From positions 62,001-126,000 of the forward strand of contig CALUZV010000005.1 in the NCBI GenBank assembly GCA_944325345.1: 64,000 bases of DNA. Reading direction: 5' to 3'. This stretch comes from an uncultured Parabacteroides sp. Its GTDB lineage: Bacteria; Bacteroidota; Bacteroidia; Bacteroidales; Tannerellaceae. This document shows, one piece after another, positions 53,382-62,111 of this stretch; the first letter of the stretch is position 1, and each line of letters starts with the position of its first letter. The notes under the pieces were generated by a model. It saw only the letters and a list, made by a program, of their open reading frames with translations, was not told where the DNA came from and searched no databases. The translations under genes were made by a program, and so were the position numbers.

Positions 53382-53729
53382 CTACAACAAGCCGCATTCT
53401 TTCAACAAGGCTTCGATTTCAGCTTCTGTGATGCTGGCGCGGTCGGCTTTGTCGTAGATGTAGAGGAATGTTATTTCGCTTACCTCGACATCTACCATTA
53501 CCGTAAATGTGATAACCCTCGCACCTCCGCTTTTTCCTTTCCCTTTAGAAGTAATGCGCATACGAATCTTGCGCACACCGCCACCCAAGTCAGTACCTAC
53601 GGTAGTGGAATTAGCAAGAATTTCTTCTCGCAAACTCTTCACATCTTGCTCCAATGATGGATAGCGTTTGTACAGCCGTTTGAACTCTCTCTTGAAAGCT
53701 GCGGCAACTTTAGTCTTATATTGCATCAC
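53382..53729 (-). CDS. RelE/ParE-family toxin
   Basis: 115 residues (a second ATG follows immediately). A basic N-terminal helix (KTKVAAAFKREFKRLYKRYPSLEQDV), strand VRKIRMRITSKGKGKSGGARVITFTVMV and the closing ITFLYIYDKADRASITEAEI are a RelE-superfamily layout. These toxins cut mRNA at the ribosome or poison gyrase; which applies is unknown. It overlaps the antitoxin gene end by 14 bases, the normal order with antitoxin first. Confidence 0.75.
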   Translation of the reverse strand: MMQYKTKVAAAFKREFKRLYKRYPSLEQDVKSLREEILANSTTVGTDLGGGVRKIRMRITSKGKGKSGGARVITFTVMVDVEVSEITFLYIYDKADRASITEAEIEALLKECGLL

Positions 53730-53958
53730 TTTCCAATTCCTTTATAAAGTCGTCAAACGATTGTGTCCTCCCCGCCTTCAAATCTTCCAGCCCCGACCGT
53801 ATCCCAGCCAACAGCTCTTCTTTGCTGATATACTCGGCTTCAGCTTCCTCTTTCGCACGGATATTCTCCTGCAATTTGCTTGCCAGCCACTTCTGGTTGT
53901 TGATAGACAACGACTGGATTGTCGCCCACAAACTGTCTAATGATATCGTTGCTTTCAT
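53716..53958 (-). CDS. Antitoxin partner of the RelE-like toxin
   Basis: 80 residues from ATG 53958, supported by the TATCTTTG box at 53991; the frame to 54021 would cross that box. Residues ~1-30 (ISLDSLWATIQSLSINNQKWLASKL) form helices seen in Bacteroidales antitoxins; the C-terminal half (ISKEELLAGIRSGLEDLKAGR-QSFDDFIKEL) resembles the toxin-wrapping tail of RelB/Phd-like antitoxins. It should neutralise the toxin and autoregulate the operon. Confidence 0.72.
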   Translation of the reverse strand: MKATISLDSLWATIQSLSINNQKWLASKLQENIRAKEEAEAEYISKEELLAGIRSGLEDLKAGRTQSFDDFIKELESDAI

Positions 53959-53990
53959 ATCCTTATTCTTTTTATATGGTTTCACCTCCG

Positions 53991-53998
53991 CAAAGATA
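53991..53998 (-). promoter_or_regulatory. Promoter -7 box (TATCTTTG) for the toxin-antitoxin operon
   Basis: The minus strand reads TATCTTTGCGG, 33 bases before the antitoxin start. Confidence 0.65.
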
Positions 53999-54058
53999 AC
54001 AAGAAAAGGAGAGAACGCCAACGCCTTCCCTCCTTTCCCCGTCTTCTCCGGCTTCGGA

Positions 54059-55603
54059 TTACTTCTTCTTCAACACCGGCTGTCCGTCCGTCCCGAGCGC
54101 CCACTCGTAGTCGTTGTCGCTGAGGGCGGCGTTCATGCCGTCGATGGCGGACTGCCACGATTCGTCGTCATTTACCTTCGTAGCTTCTGTCGTTGCGCCT
54201 GAAGTTTGAGTATCTACCCCCATCTCAGCATTTCCGCCCCAGTAGCAGGCAGAGATGACGCCGCCGTTTGGCACAGCGGACAGCTTGCTGTTGTTCCTCA
54301 CAATGCCGTAACTGCTGGACGCAGACAAAGTTCCGTTGAACCAGCAGGCGGTGATAGTACCTATGTTATCATACACTATCCCAGCAACATAATCAGATGC
54401 TGTAAGCGTTCCCGTTACGGAGCAGGCGGTGATAGTACCAAGGTTATTAGTCGCTATTCCGCAACTCTTATCGGTACCGGTATAGTCCACATTCTCCAGC
54501 TGCAGGTTCTTCACCGTTCCATTCTCCCCTATACCAGAGAATAGTGATGCAAATCCTTCTCCTTCCATGTTGATGCTCAGCCCCGTGATGCGGTGTCCCT
54601 GCCCGTCGAAGGTGCCCCGATAGTAGCCTTTTATCGTTTTCCAGTCCACGCCTGTGAGGTCGATATCCCTGTCAAGCTTGACGTTGATGTCGTAATCGCC
54701 TTCACTGATAAGGTCTGCCACAGCCTTCAGGCCGGCACCGGTATAGATTGTGTAGTTGCCTTGGCCGTCATCAATATAGTTCGTCACAGTTTCGACCCTT
54801 TCACCATCTTTCCATTCAGAGATGGTGCAGGATGTCAATACCAGATTCTTCTGCTCGGAAACCGTTACGGTGTAGGCATAACGATAGTTAGCCTCTAACG
54901 TGATGTCTTTCGCAAGGCCGTAGGAATAGGTTTCACCATCCAGCACCACTTGGATGAAAGGCACGTTTGCGCTTATGGTCTGCGGACGAAGGAGAGCCTC
55001 GAAGGTATTCTCATCCGAGTTGCAAGGAGTGATGGTAGCCGGATTTCCTCCTTCCGTGGTCAGGCCAACGAGACTCACTGTGGCATCTTTCAGTGATGTT
55101 ATATTATTGCCCACCTGAAGATAGACTGTTACCCGTGCCGTGCGGTGGCTGAATACCAGCGTAGGGTTGTCGCCGAAGTTCACGGTCTGGTTCTCAGCCG
55201 AGATAAAGTCGTTGTCGGCAAAGTTCTCCTTTGAGCTTTGGTCTGCATCCACCACCACGTCAGGCATCGTTTTGCCGTAGGGCCACCATGCCGAGACAGT
55301 CATAGTCTTTGCCTCCCAATAGAAAGGGTCGGCGTCATTGCTCAGCGTGGCTTTAGTAGGGTCTGTGGTAGCGTCCACAAAGTATTCCTTCACCTCGTCG
55401 CCCACTTGCACGGCCACAGAATTTACGCCATCCCAATTACCATCCACGGTAGCGCGGGTATCAAGAGTAGCCGTCTGCAAGCCGGTAGCGTTAATCACTA
55501 AGGGATACTTGCCCTCGGGCAGCGTCCCGTCTGTCAATTCATCTTGCGTGCAGGCGGCGAGTCCTATTGCCGCCATGGCACATAATAATGCAGTGTACTT
55601 CAT
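54059..55603 (-). CDS. Fimbrillin-family lipoprotein with GLUG-like repeats
   Basis: 514 residues. The lipoprotein signal ends IGLAAC (Cys18). Residues ~30-270 are a fimbrillin-like (Mfa_like_1) region: LDTRATVDGNWDGVNSVAVQVG, AWWPYG, LVFSHRTARVTVYL and the closing YTVTVSEQ---LTSC-ISEWKDG. After a linker (TIYTGAGLKAVADLI) come GLUG-type repeats (IDLTGVDWKTIKGYYRGTFDGQGHRITGLSI ... LFSGIGENGTVKNLQLENV ... GIATNNLGTITACSVTG), often found in adhesins. It is a likely surface adhesin or minor pilin. A 389-base gap with a palindromic array separates it from the DUF4469 gene upstream. Confidence 0.8.
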   Translation of the reverse strand: MKYTALLCAMAAIGLAACTQDELTDGTLPEGKYPLVINATGLQTATLDTRATVDGNWDGVNSVAVQVGDEVKEYFVDATTDPTKATLSNDADPFYWEAKTMTVSAWWPYGKTMPDVVVDADQSSKENFADNDFISAENQTVNFGDNPTLVFSHRTARVTVYLQVGNNITSLKDATVSLVGLTTEGGNPATITPCNSDENTFEALLRPQTISANVPFIQVVLDGETYSYGLAKDITLEANYRYAYTVTVSEQKNLVLTSCTISEWKDGERVETVTNYIDDGQGNYTIYTGAGLKAVADLISEGDYDINVKLDRDIDLTGVDWKTIKGYYRGTFDGQGHRITGLSINMEGEGFASLFSGIGENGTVKNLQLENVDYTGTDKSCGIATNNLGTITACSVTGTLTASDYVAGIVYDNIGTITACWFNGTLSASSSYGIVRNNSKLSAVPNGGVISACYWGGNAEMGVDTQTSGATTEATKVNDDESWQSAIDGMNAALSDNDYEWALGTDGQPVLKKK

Positions 55604-55708
55604 ATCTCATAAATATTATATTGAATATGCTATTTATGAGCGGATCTTGAAAAGAGAAATGAGTATCTGGTAAACTCATGGTGAAAGCATTACTTCCCGC
55701 TTCAGCTA

Positions 55709-55733
55709 AAAGGGGGTCGAATCCGACCCCTTT
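55709..55733. terminator. GC-rich hairpin GGGGTCG-CGACCCC
   Basis: A 7-bp perfect stem with a 4-base loop, flanked by AAA and TTT, lies in the gap before the GLUG fimbrillin. It is a candidate terminator of the DUF4469 transcript on the minus strand. Confidence 0.5.
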
Positions 55734-55854
55734 CATGTTTCCCTTACCCCAATCTCTCAAAGACCGCTCTTCTTTCTTCGTACCACCGGCTGCCGCGACG
55801 CTGCCCGACGGGTTTCCCGCCGCCTTTTCGCGCTCTCGGGATGGCTGATTTTTT

Positions 55855-55992
55855 GCATCAACGGTTGATGAGCCTCGTCATCAACACCTGATGTGCTTCC
55901 TCATCAACGGTTGATGAGCCTCGTCATCGACACCTGATGAGCCTCGTCATCGACAGTTGATGCCGAGGCTCATCAGCAGTTGATGCAACTTT
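55855..55992. repeat. 23-bp palindromic tandem array (six units)
   Basis: Units begin at 55855, 55878, 55901, 55924, 55947 and 55970; the core approximates ATCAACGGTTGAT. It abuts the DUF4469 gene stop at 55993 exactly, and occupies most of the gap to the GLUG fimbrillin. Confidence 0.9.
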
Positions 55993-56796
55993 TTATTGGA
56001 CGACGGGACCATCTTCCACATCGTCATCTTCCTTGTCGCCCACATAAAGAGGTATCCGGTATTCAAGGATACGGACGGACTTCAAGAGGGTTGTATTCTG
56101 ACTGAAATACGTCTCGATGCGCAGGATATATTCGCCATCGGTCAGCGTGGAGGGCGCGTTGAACATCAAGCGGCTGGGGTCGTTGATGCCGACCGCCGTC
56201 GCGGGGACGGTAGCCACCTCGGCCTGCGTCTCGGCGTTGAGGAAGGCGATTTTGCCGATGCTGTCGCCCGTCGCGTTGAGGCAGCGGATTTTCTTGCCCT
56301 TGACTTCCACCATGCCGCCCGGGGTGATTTTGCCGTCGCTCTGCTTAGTCGTTACGTCGTAAACAAACTCGATGTTGGCGCCGCCCTGGTCCTGCATGTG
56401 GCCGGAATAGACGGGGGTTACCTCCTCCATCGCATCGCGGAGTGCCTTGCTGGGCGATACGTTTGCCACACATTGATTTACACCCTGCGTAAAGAGGGTG
56501 GTGTTTTGGAATAAACCCGTGATGCCGGGTACGTAGAGGGCAGTCTCGGTCGAGACGATATAGCCCTGTTTGAGCAGCCACTTGACTTTCTCGCTGAAGA
56601 GCTTCTGGACGGTCTCGATGGTCTCGAGGCGGAAGTCGGTACGCTCGTCGCAGATAAGTTGGGCTACTCCGTGTGTGTCGATTGTGGCGCGGACATTCAC
56701 CACGGCCGTGTAATCGTCTGGGACATCCTTCGTCATCGTGTTCTCGCGAAGGTCGTATTCCCACTGGTTGATTTTAGCTGATGTTGTGTTTGCCAT
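55993..56796 (-). CDS. HU-related DUF4469 protein
   Basis: 267 residues. Residues ~1-125 are an HU/IHF-like DNA-binding region (INQWEYDLRENTMTKDVPDDYTAVV, ETVQKLFSEKVKWLLKQGYIVSTE). Residues ~150-250 form an Ig-like DUF4469 domain (KITPGGMVEVKGKKIRCLN, RLMFNAPSTLTDGEYILRIETYF). The C-terminus is acidic and ends DGPVVQ, the same hexapeptide as the HU-like protein at 37437. There is no signal peptide, so it is cytoplasmic although it sits 32 bases behind a surface lipoprotein gene. Its part in that operon is unknown. Confidence 0.75.
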   Translation of the reverse strand: MANTTSAKINQWEYDLRENTMTKDVPDDYTAVVNVRATIDTHGVAQLICDERTDFRLETIETVQKLFSEKVKWLLKQGYIVSTETALYVPGITGLFQNTTLFTQGVNQCVANVSPSKALRDAMEEVTPVYSGHMQDQGGANIEFVYDVTTKQSDGKITPGGMVEVKGKKIRCLNATGDSIGKIAFLNAETQAEVATVPATAVGINDPSRLMFNAPSTLTDGEYILRIETYFSQNTTLLKSVRILEYRIPLYVGDKEDDDVEDGPVVQ

Positions 56797-56828
56797 AACA
56801 TGAATGAATTTATAAGTTAATAATGAAG

Positions 56829-57906
56829 TTACATGATTACAGAGACATCCCCGCCATCGACTTCAGTCCAGTCCTCGATGGTGCCGCCCGGCTCCACCGC
56901 CACATCCGGGTCATCTTCGGGGAACCACGGGTCGGGGTCAGGCTCCGGTTCCGGCTCAGGGTCGGGCTTCGGCTTCTTCGTGTCAATCTCCGCTTGGAGG
57001 GAGACCGGCTCGAGGTGGGCGAAGTCCGCCAGGAAGTCCGTCAGGTCGGAGGTATAGGTCAGCTTGCGCCCGTCGGCAAGGGCGATGCGCACGCTCAGGT
57101 GTTGCTGCTTATCTGCGTCAAAACCGAGGACGCGGAACAAGAGGCGGATACCCTTATCGCCGGGCAGCGCCTCGAAGGAGTACAGGGCGACCGTCGCCAC
57201 CCCTTCCGCCTCGCGGAGGACTGAACTATCCCCCGAAAGCTGGACGGAGGGAAGGACACCGCTGAGGGTTGCCGTCGCCCCCTCGACCTCCGCCTTCTCG
57301 CTGAAGTTCAAGGTAAATACAAGGGGAACAACCAAGCGGTGCATCCGGAGGGCAAAGTCCACCGTATCGCCCGCAGCCACGCAGACTGTGGTATCGGCAG
57401 CAAACAAGTAATCGGGGGAAACCAACAGGCCTCCGGCGGTGGTATCGACCGAGGCCACGCCGTCGGACAGGGTGATGCCCTGCGGCTGGTTGTAAGCGAA
57501 GAGCGGATAATCATCCGTCGAGAGTGAATCGGGATAGAGATAGGGAGCCGAGGCCGAGGCTTCAAAGGTCTTCCCGCCTATACCTATATTATATAAGGTA
57601 GGGATAGTCGTTTCTGCAAGGGCTTCCGACCAGTCCGCTGCGATGCGGAGGTAGCCGGCAGTAGGTTCGGGGACGGGTTCCGGTTCCGGCTCATCCACGG
57701 GAGGCACATCCGGGAGCACCGGCTCGTCATCCCCACAAGCCACCAAACCCGCCACGGCGAGCAAAAAGAAGCCCGCGAGGGAGATGGCGCGGCAGGCGCG
57801 CTGAAAAGTATCTTTTAGAAGGTTATAGTGAGTGAGTGAGTGAGTGAGTGAGTGAGTGAGTGAGTGAATGTAACATATTTACCCTCACTTCCAAATTATC
57901 GCTCAT
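56829..57906 (-). CDS. FimB/DUF5119-like fimbrial lipoprotein, phase-OFF by a tetranucleotide tract
   Basis: The protein body (311 residues to the stop at 56829) begins mid-signal-peptide: the in-frame sequence upstream reads RACRAISLAGFFLLAVAGLVAC, a complete lipoprotein signal with no ATG. Further upstream the only starts are ATG 57906 and in-frame ATG 57876, which lead into ten TCAC units and then reach TAA at 57823. From ATG 57876 to the codon at 57764 is 112 bases; losing one 4-base unit makes 108 and joins the frames. So nine (or twelve) units would express the lipoprotein and ten do not. The body has Mfa2/DUF5119-type strands, Pro-Glu linkers, and ends IEDWTEVDGGDVSVIM. Confidence 0.72.
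57827..57866 (-). repeat. (TCAC)10 tetranucleotide tract inside a reading frame
   Basis: Exactly ten AGTG units on the plus strand, i.e. TCAC on the coding strand. It encodes a Ser-Leu-Thr-His period and lies just downstream of two in-frame start codons. Such tracts change length by slipped-strand mispairing. Confidence 0.95.
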
Positions 57907-57962
57907 ATTTTGTGAATATTTAACCATATCAGGCTACAGATGTATAAATATTATGAATGGGA

Positions 57963-57970
57963 CAAAAGTA
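57963..57970 (-). promoter_or_regulatory. Promoter -7 box (TACTTTTG) with -33 TTTG for the phase-variable lipoprotein
   Basis: The minus strand reads TTTG, 20 bases, then TACTTTTG, which matches both elements and spacing of the Bacteroidota promoter. Transcription would begin about 50 bases before ATG 57906. Confidence 0.7.
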
Positions 57971-58038
57971 AGTAATCTGATTCAATGCACCAAAGCATTC
58001 CCCAACTTTTTTCTATCCAGATAGTTAATCTTAGGTTT

Positions 58039-58103
58039 TGTACATCAACATCCGCACTCGCGTATATCAACATCCGCGTTCCCGTCGCTGTTGATGTACG
58101 GAA
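58039..58103. repeat. Short 22-bp repeat with one inverted copy
   Basis: GTACATCAACATCCGC (58040) and GTATATCAACATCCGC (58062) are followed by an inverted copy ending TGTTGATGTAC (58091-58101). It lies between the GH36 stop and the lipoprotein promoter. The remainder of 57907-58120 shows only that promoter. Confidence 0.7.
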
Positions 58104-58120
58104 ACGCGGATGAACAGCTA

Positions 58121-60313
58121 TCAGTCTATGGCATCAAGACGCAGACAGCGGCTGGCATATTCCGTGCGTAGCGGAAGGTTCAAGCCGTTGTCCATCAGGA
58201 AGCGGCCGGTGAAGACCTTGCCCTCGACGGCGAGCGGACGCTTGTCGGCGATGTTCAGCTCCGTAACGCGGTAATGCTTCTCCGGGTCGAGGCCGTCCAT
58301 ACGCAGGACAGGGATTGTCTGATTGACAAAGTGTTCCAGCTTATATGCAAAGAATACCGCCTGCCGCTTGTCCGGGGCGACATACATCAGCGAGGCGACG
58401 CCTTTCCGGTCGTAGGGGGAGACAAGACGATACAAATCACCCTGCTGGACGACGGGGCGGATTTCCTTATATGCAGCGATAGCCTTGCGGGCGAAGTCTT
58501 TCTCGTCATCCGTCATGTTCTTCGGCTGGATTTCCATGCCGAGGCGGCCGGTCATGGCCACATCGAAGCGGAACTTCAGCGGGATGATGCGGCCGGTCTG
58601 GTGATTGGGCGCCGCGCTGACGTGCGAAGCCATCGCCACGGCGGGGAAGAAATACGACGTGCCCCATTGCATATAGATGCGCTGCAACGCGTCGGTGTTG
58701 TCGCTCACCCAGAACTCGTCGAAGTAGGGCAGCACGCCGTAGTTGGCACGACCGCCGCCGCTGGCACAGGCCTGGATGACAAGGTCGGGATATTTCGCGC
58801 GGATGCGTTCGCAAGCCTTGGCGAAACCGCGGTGGAAATCGACGAGGAGATGCGACTTCTTGTCGGCAGTCAGGTAGGAAGAGCCGAAGTCGATGATGTT
58901 CATGTTGGCATCCCACTTGATATAGGCCAAGTCGGGGTTAGCCGTCATCAAATCATCCACGACCTTGAAGACGAAGTCCTGCACCTCGGGGTTCGAGAGG
59001 TCGAGCACCAGCTGGGTACCGCCCCGGCCCGGATGCGGGGTGCGCTTGGGCGAGCAGACAATCCAGTCGGGGTGTTTTTCGTAGAGTTCGCTCTGCGTGT
59101 TGGTCATCTCCGGTTCAATCCAGATGCCGAACTTGATGCCACGCTCGGTAGCGGCCTTGACTAAGCCCTGGACGTCGTTCGGGAGCTTGGTCTTGTCGGT
59201 AACCCAGTCGCCCAGAGCGGCGTTGTCCTTGTTACGCTTATACTTGCCGCCAAACCAACCGTCGTCCATCACGAACAGCTCGCCACCCATCGAGGCGATG
59301 TCGTCCATCATCTGGTGCATCTCGTTCTCCTTGATGTCGAGATAGACACCCTCCCAGCTGTTGAGCAAGATGTCGCGCGTTGCCGTTCCGTGGGCAAGAT
59401 GCGTCTCGCGTCCCCACTTGTGGAGATTGCGGCTGACGCCACCCAAACCGCTGTCGGAATAGGTAAGGGCAAGCTCGGGAGTTACGAAGGTCTCCTCCGG
59501 CTCAAGAATATACTGGCTGTAGTCCCAATCGATGCCGGCGATGAAGCGATGGATCTTGTTGTAGTCCGTATCGAAGCTCAGGCGGAAGTTACCACCCCAG
59601 CAAAGCGCGGCACCGATGACGCGGCCCGTCTGCTCCGTCGGCTTGCCATCGAGGGAAATCATCACTTCTGCATGACTCGTGTGCGAGTTACGCACGCCAT
59701 CATGGTTCTTCACCACCAGCATACCCGGACGGAGCGGCTCGGTAACGACACCGCCTTCAGCGCCCCAACTGCCGTGGAGATGGGAAACCCAGACATCGCC
59801 CTGATGGATAGGAAGGAAACCGGAGGCATAGCGGAAGAGGGTTACGGGCTTCTTCTCGCCATTGGCAATCTCGCTCCAGGTTTCGATGACATCCAGATTC
59901 TTGTACGCTTTGTAGAATACTTTCACGGTGAAAGGATAGACGCGGTCTTGGAGGGTGATGGTCGTCGTCCGCGCATCCTGCTGCTCATCGGCAAAGACGT
60001 TCTTGACTACCAGGTCGAGCGACATATCGCCATCGGCGTGCTGCACCAAGAGCGCCGTCTCGTTCTCACCCAAGGAGCCGAAGGCGGGATAAGCCTGCTC
60101 ATCGAAGGCCAGACCGGAACTGTAGATATTCTCCACTTCATCACTGCCTATCTTCTCTCCGTAATAGGCTATCTTCAGTGCTTCGTTCTCCGGGGCGGAG
60201 AGGAGAAGCGACGTGTTGGGCGTGGAAATCAGGATATCCTTCTCCCAGCCGAACATCGGGGATGCGGCCAGCAGGCACGCTCCCGCAAGGAATAATTTTT
60301 TAAGTGCTAACAT
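58121..60313 (-). CDS. GH36 alpha-galactosidase, exported
   Basis: 730 residues from ATG 60313, which begins a Sec signal (MLALKKLFLAGACLLAASPMFG); a longer frame to 60403 adds a non-signal lead and is rejected. GH36 features: an N-terminal beta-sandwich (~25-300), then the barrel with ELFVMDDGWFG, KFGIWIEPEM, the nucleophile in YIKWDANMNI, CASGGGRANYG, and the acid/base Asp in FWVSDNTDALQRI. A C-terminal beta domain follows. It removes terminal alpha-galactose from raffinose-type oligosaccharides or galactomannan in the periplasm. No neighbouring transport genes are visible. Confidence 0.92.
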   Translation of the reverse strand: MLALKKLFLAGACLLAASPMFGWEKDILISTPNTSLLLSAPENEALKIAYYGEKIGSDEVENIYSSGLAFDEQAYPAFGSLGENETALLVQHADGDMSLDLVVKNVFADEQQDARTTTITLQDRVYPFTVKVFYKAYKNLDVIETWSEIANGEKKPVTLFRYASGFLPIHQGDVWVSHLHGSWGAEGGVVTEPLRPGMLVVKNHDGVRNSHTSHAEVMISLDGKPTEQTGRVIGAALCWGGNFRLSFDTDYNKIHRFIAGIDWDYSQYILEPEETFVTPELALTYSDSGLGGVSRNLHKWGRETHLAHGTATRDILLNSWEGVYLDIKENEMHQMMDDIASMGGELFVMDDGWFGGKYKRNKDNAALGDWVTDKTKLPNDVQGLVKAATERGIKFGIWIEPEMTNTQSELYEKHPDWIVCSPKRTPHPGRGGTQLVLDLSNPEVQDFVFKVVDDLMTANPDLAYIKWDANMNIIDFGSSYLTADKKSHLLVDFHRGFAKACERIRAKYPDLVIQACASGGGRANYGVLPYFDEFWVSDNTDALQRIYMQWGTSYFFPAVAMASHVSAAPNHQTGRIIPLKFRFDVAMTGRLGMEIQPKNMTDDEKDFARKAIAAYKEIRPVVQQGDLYRLVSPYDRKGVASLMYVAPDKRQAVFFAYKLEHFVNQTIPVLRMDGLDPEKHYRVTELNIADKRPLAVEGKVFTGRFLMDNGLNLPLRTEYASRCLRLDAID

Positions 60314-60475
60314 AATACAATCTGTTTTTAATGGTATATTTTTAAAATGTATGTCTGATAAAAAAGAACGACGCCTACGGGGCGAAACTTCACAGCCTCG
60401 CATTCCTTTGGCGCCGTTTGATAACCATAAATTTAATGTTAAACCAATCTTATAACTATGGTCGAAGATATAATC

Positions 60476-61996
60476 TTATTGATGTTCCTTCCGGAGCAAG
60501 TCGTTCACGGTCTTGACCGGATTGAAGGTAGAGATCGGAACCTCGACGAAGACGGTGTTCCAATCGCTCATCGCACCGTTCCACAAGCCCGGCAATTCCA
60601 ATGCCTTCAGCTCGCGACCGTCCTTGCTCTTGTGCGAGATGAAGCCGGTGTTCTTATCCACATAGTCCGGCAAGTTATACTTCTCACCCTTGTGATTCTT
60701 CACGGCGCAAACCAAATCCACCGGATTGAAGTGCGTGCCTTTCTCGAAGAGGGCTTTCTTCTGCGGGTCGTTCATGTCGATTTGCGAGCTTTCGAGGACT
60801 TGCAGGGAAATCGTGCCGTCCGGATTGACAGCCAGGAACGGACCGCCACCCGGTTCGCCGACGTTCTTCACCATACCGCAGACACGCAGCGGGCGAAGCA
60901 GTTTGCTCTTGATATAAAGGATGAGGTCGGCATCTTCCAGCGTCTTGATATCCGGCTTGCGGATGCAGAGTTCGTCTTGCAGGAAGTGAATCATTTCTTC
61001 TACTTGGGCGTGGCTGTACTTGCCTGTCTCGATGAGATTCAGATAACCGAATATCTTCTCCTGGAGTGAAACGAGCACACCGGCCAGAACTTTCTTCCAG
61101 ATAACCGTCGAGCATTTGAAGCTGTCCGGCACCACATTATCGATATTCTTCACGAATACAACATCGGCATCCACATCGTTGAGGTTCTCAATCAGTGCAC
61201 CGTGTCCACCCGGACGGAATAGGAGGTTGCCGTCTTTCGTGCGGAAGGGCGTATTGTCCATCGCAGCGGCAATCGTGTCGGTACTCGGCTTCTGGATACT
61301 GAACGAGATGTCATACTTCACGGAGAAGCGGTCTTCGTAGGCCGGTACTTTCGCTGCTACCAATTGCTCGAACAACGCCTTGTGCTCCGGAGAGACGGTG
61401 AAATGGATATTCACTTCGCCGGCATTGTTCTTGGCATACATCGCACCCTCGGCCAGATGTTCTTCCATCGCCGTGCGCGGCCCGTCGGGATATTTGTGGA
61501 AGAGGAGCAAGCCTTTGGGCAGCGAACCGTAATTCAGGCCCTTGCTCTCCAGCAAATTGGAAACGACAGCCTTGTAGGCGCCGGCAGCAACAAGGGCGGC
61601 GATGCCTTTGCCTTCGTTCTCTTCACATTTTGCATTGAGGGCGGGATAGAAAGCGAACTTCTCGATTTCGTCGAAGAACTTCTTCTCGAATGCCGTCGTC
61701 GGCTCGTTGTATTCAGCCGAGAGGAATTCATACAAGTTCTTGAACATACGGCTTGCCGCACCCGAGGCGGGAACGAATTTCACAATCTTTTTGTTTTTTG
61801 CCAGATAAGCATCCCACGCTTCCATGTACGAAGCCTGTTCATCCTGCGCGATGACTTTGATGCCTTTTTCCACTGAGGCTGATGCCTCTATCTCGAGATA
61901 AGGGAATCCTTTCTCGAAGCATGCCAACTGCTCTTTGATTTGTGCTTCACTGATGCCTTTGGCTGCTAACAATTCCAAATCTTTTGCGTTTAACAT
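60476..61996 (-). CDS. DUF4301 family protein
   Basis: 506 residues from ATG 61996, 27 bases after a TACATTTG box; the frame extends to 62044 but would run over the box. Recognisable blocks: KFVPASGAASRMFKNLYEFL (an NTP-binding-like Gly/Ser loop as in nucleotidyltransferases), PKGLLLFHKYPDGPRTAMEEHL, FRPGGHGALIENLN, VKNIDNVVPD and RVCGMVKNVGEPGGGPF. These resemble UTP-sugar pyrophosphorylase motifs, so a sugar-nucleotide transferase activity is plausible but not established for this family. Confidence 0.85.
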   Translation of the reverse strand: MLNAKDLELLAAKGISEAQIKEQLACFEKGFPYLEIEASASVEKGIKVIAQDEQASYMEAWDAYLAKNKKIVKFVPASGAASRMFKNLYEFLSAEYNEPTTAFEKKFFDEIEKFAFYPALNAKCEENEGKGIAALVAAGAYKAVVSNLLESKGLNYGSLPKGLLLFHKYPDGPRTAMEEHLAEGAMYAKNNAGEVNIHFTVSPEHKALFEQLVAAKVPAYEDRFSVKYDISFSIQKPSTDTIAAAMDNTPFRTKDGNLLFRPGGHGALIENLNDVDADVVFVKNIDNVVPDSFKCSTVIWKKVLAGVLVSLQEKIFGYLNLIETGKYSHAQVEEMIHFLQDELCIRKPDIKTLEDADLILYIKSKLLRPLRVCGMVKNVGEPGGGPFLAVNPDGTISLQVLESSQIDMNDPQKKALFEKGTHFNPVDLVCAVKNHKGEKYNLPDYVDKNTGFISHKSKDGRELKALELPGLWNGAMSDWNTVFVEVPISTFNPVKTVNDLLRKEHQ

Positions 61997-62022
61997 AGTA
62001 TTCCGTTTATAAATGAATACGC

Positions 62023-62030
62023 AAATGTAG
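62023..62030 (-). promoter_or_regulatory. Promoter -7 box (TACATTTG) for the DUF4301 gene
   Basis: The minus strand reads TACATTTGCG, 27 bases before ATG 61996. Confidence 0.65.
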
Positions 62031-62111
62031 AAAAATAGTTGCAAGAATAGTACAACTATCGCGAGAAAAAGATACTTTTACGGCAAGTTTAACGGAAAAT
62101 ATAGGATTATC

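Noticed and set aside
55709-55733. tRNA T-arm-like GGGTCGAATCC
   Set aside because: No acceptor, D or anticodon arms around it; it is a simple GC-rich hairpin.
57764-57764. TTG at 57762-57764 as the true start of the FimB/DUF5119-like lipoprotein
   Set aside because: It would cut off the basic and most of the hydrophobic part of an otherwise complete lipoprotein signal encoded just upstream.
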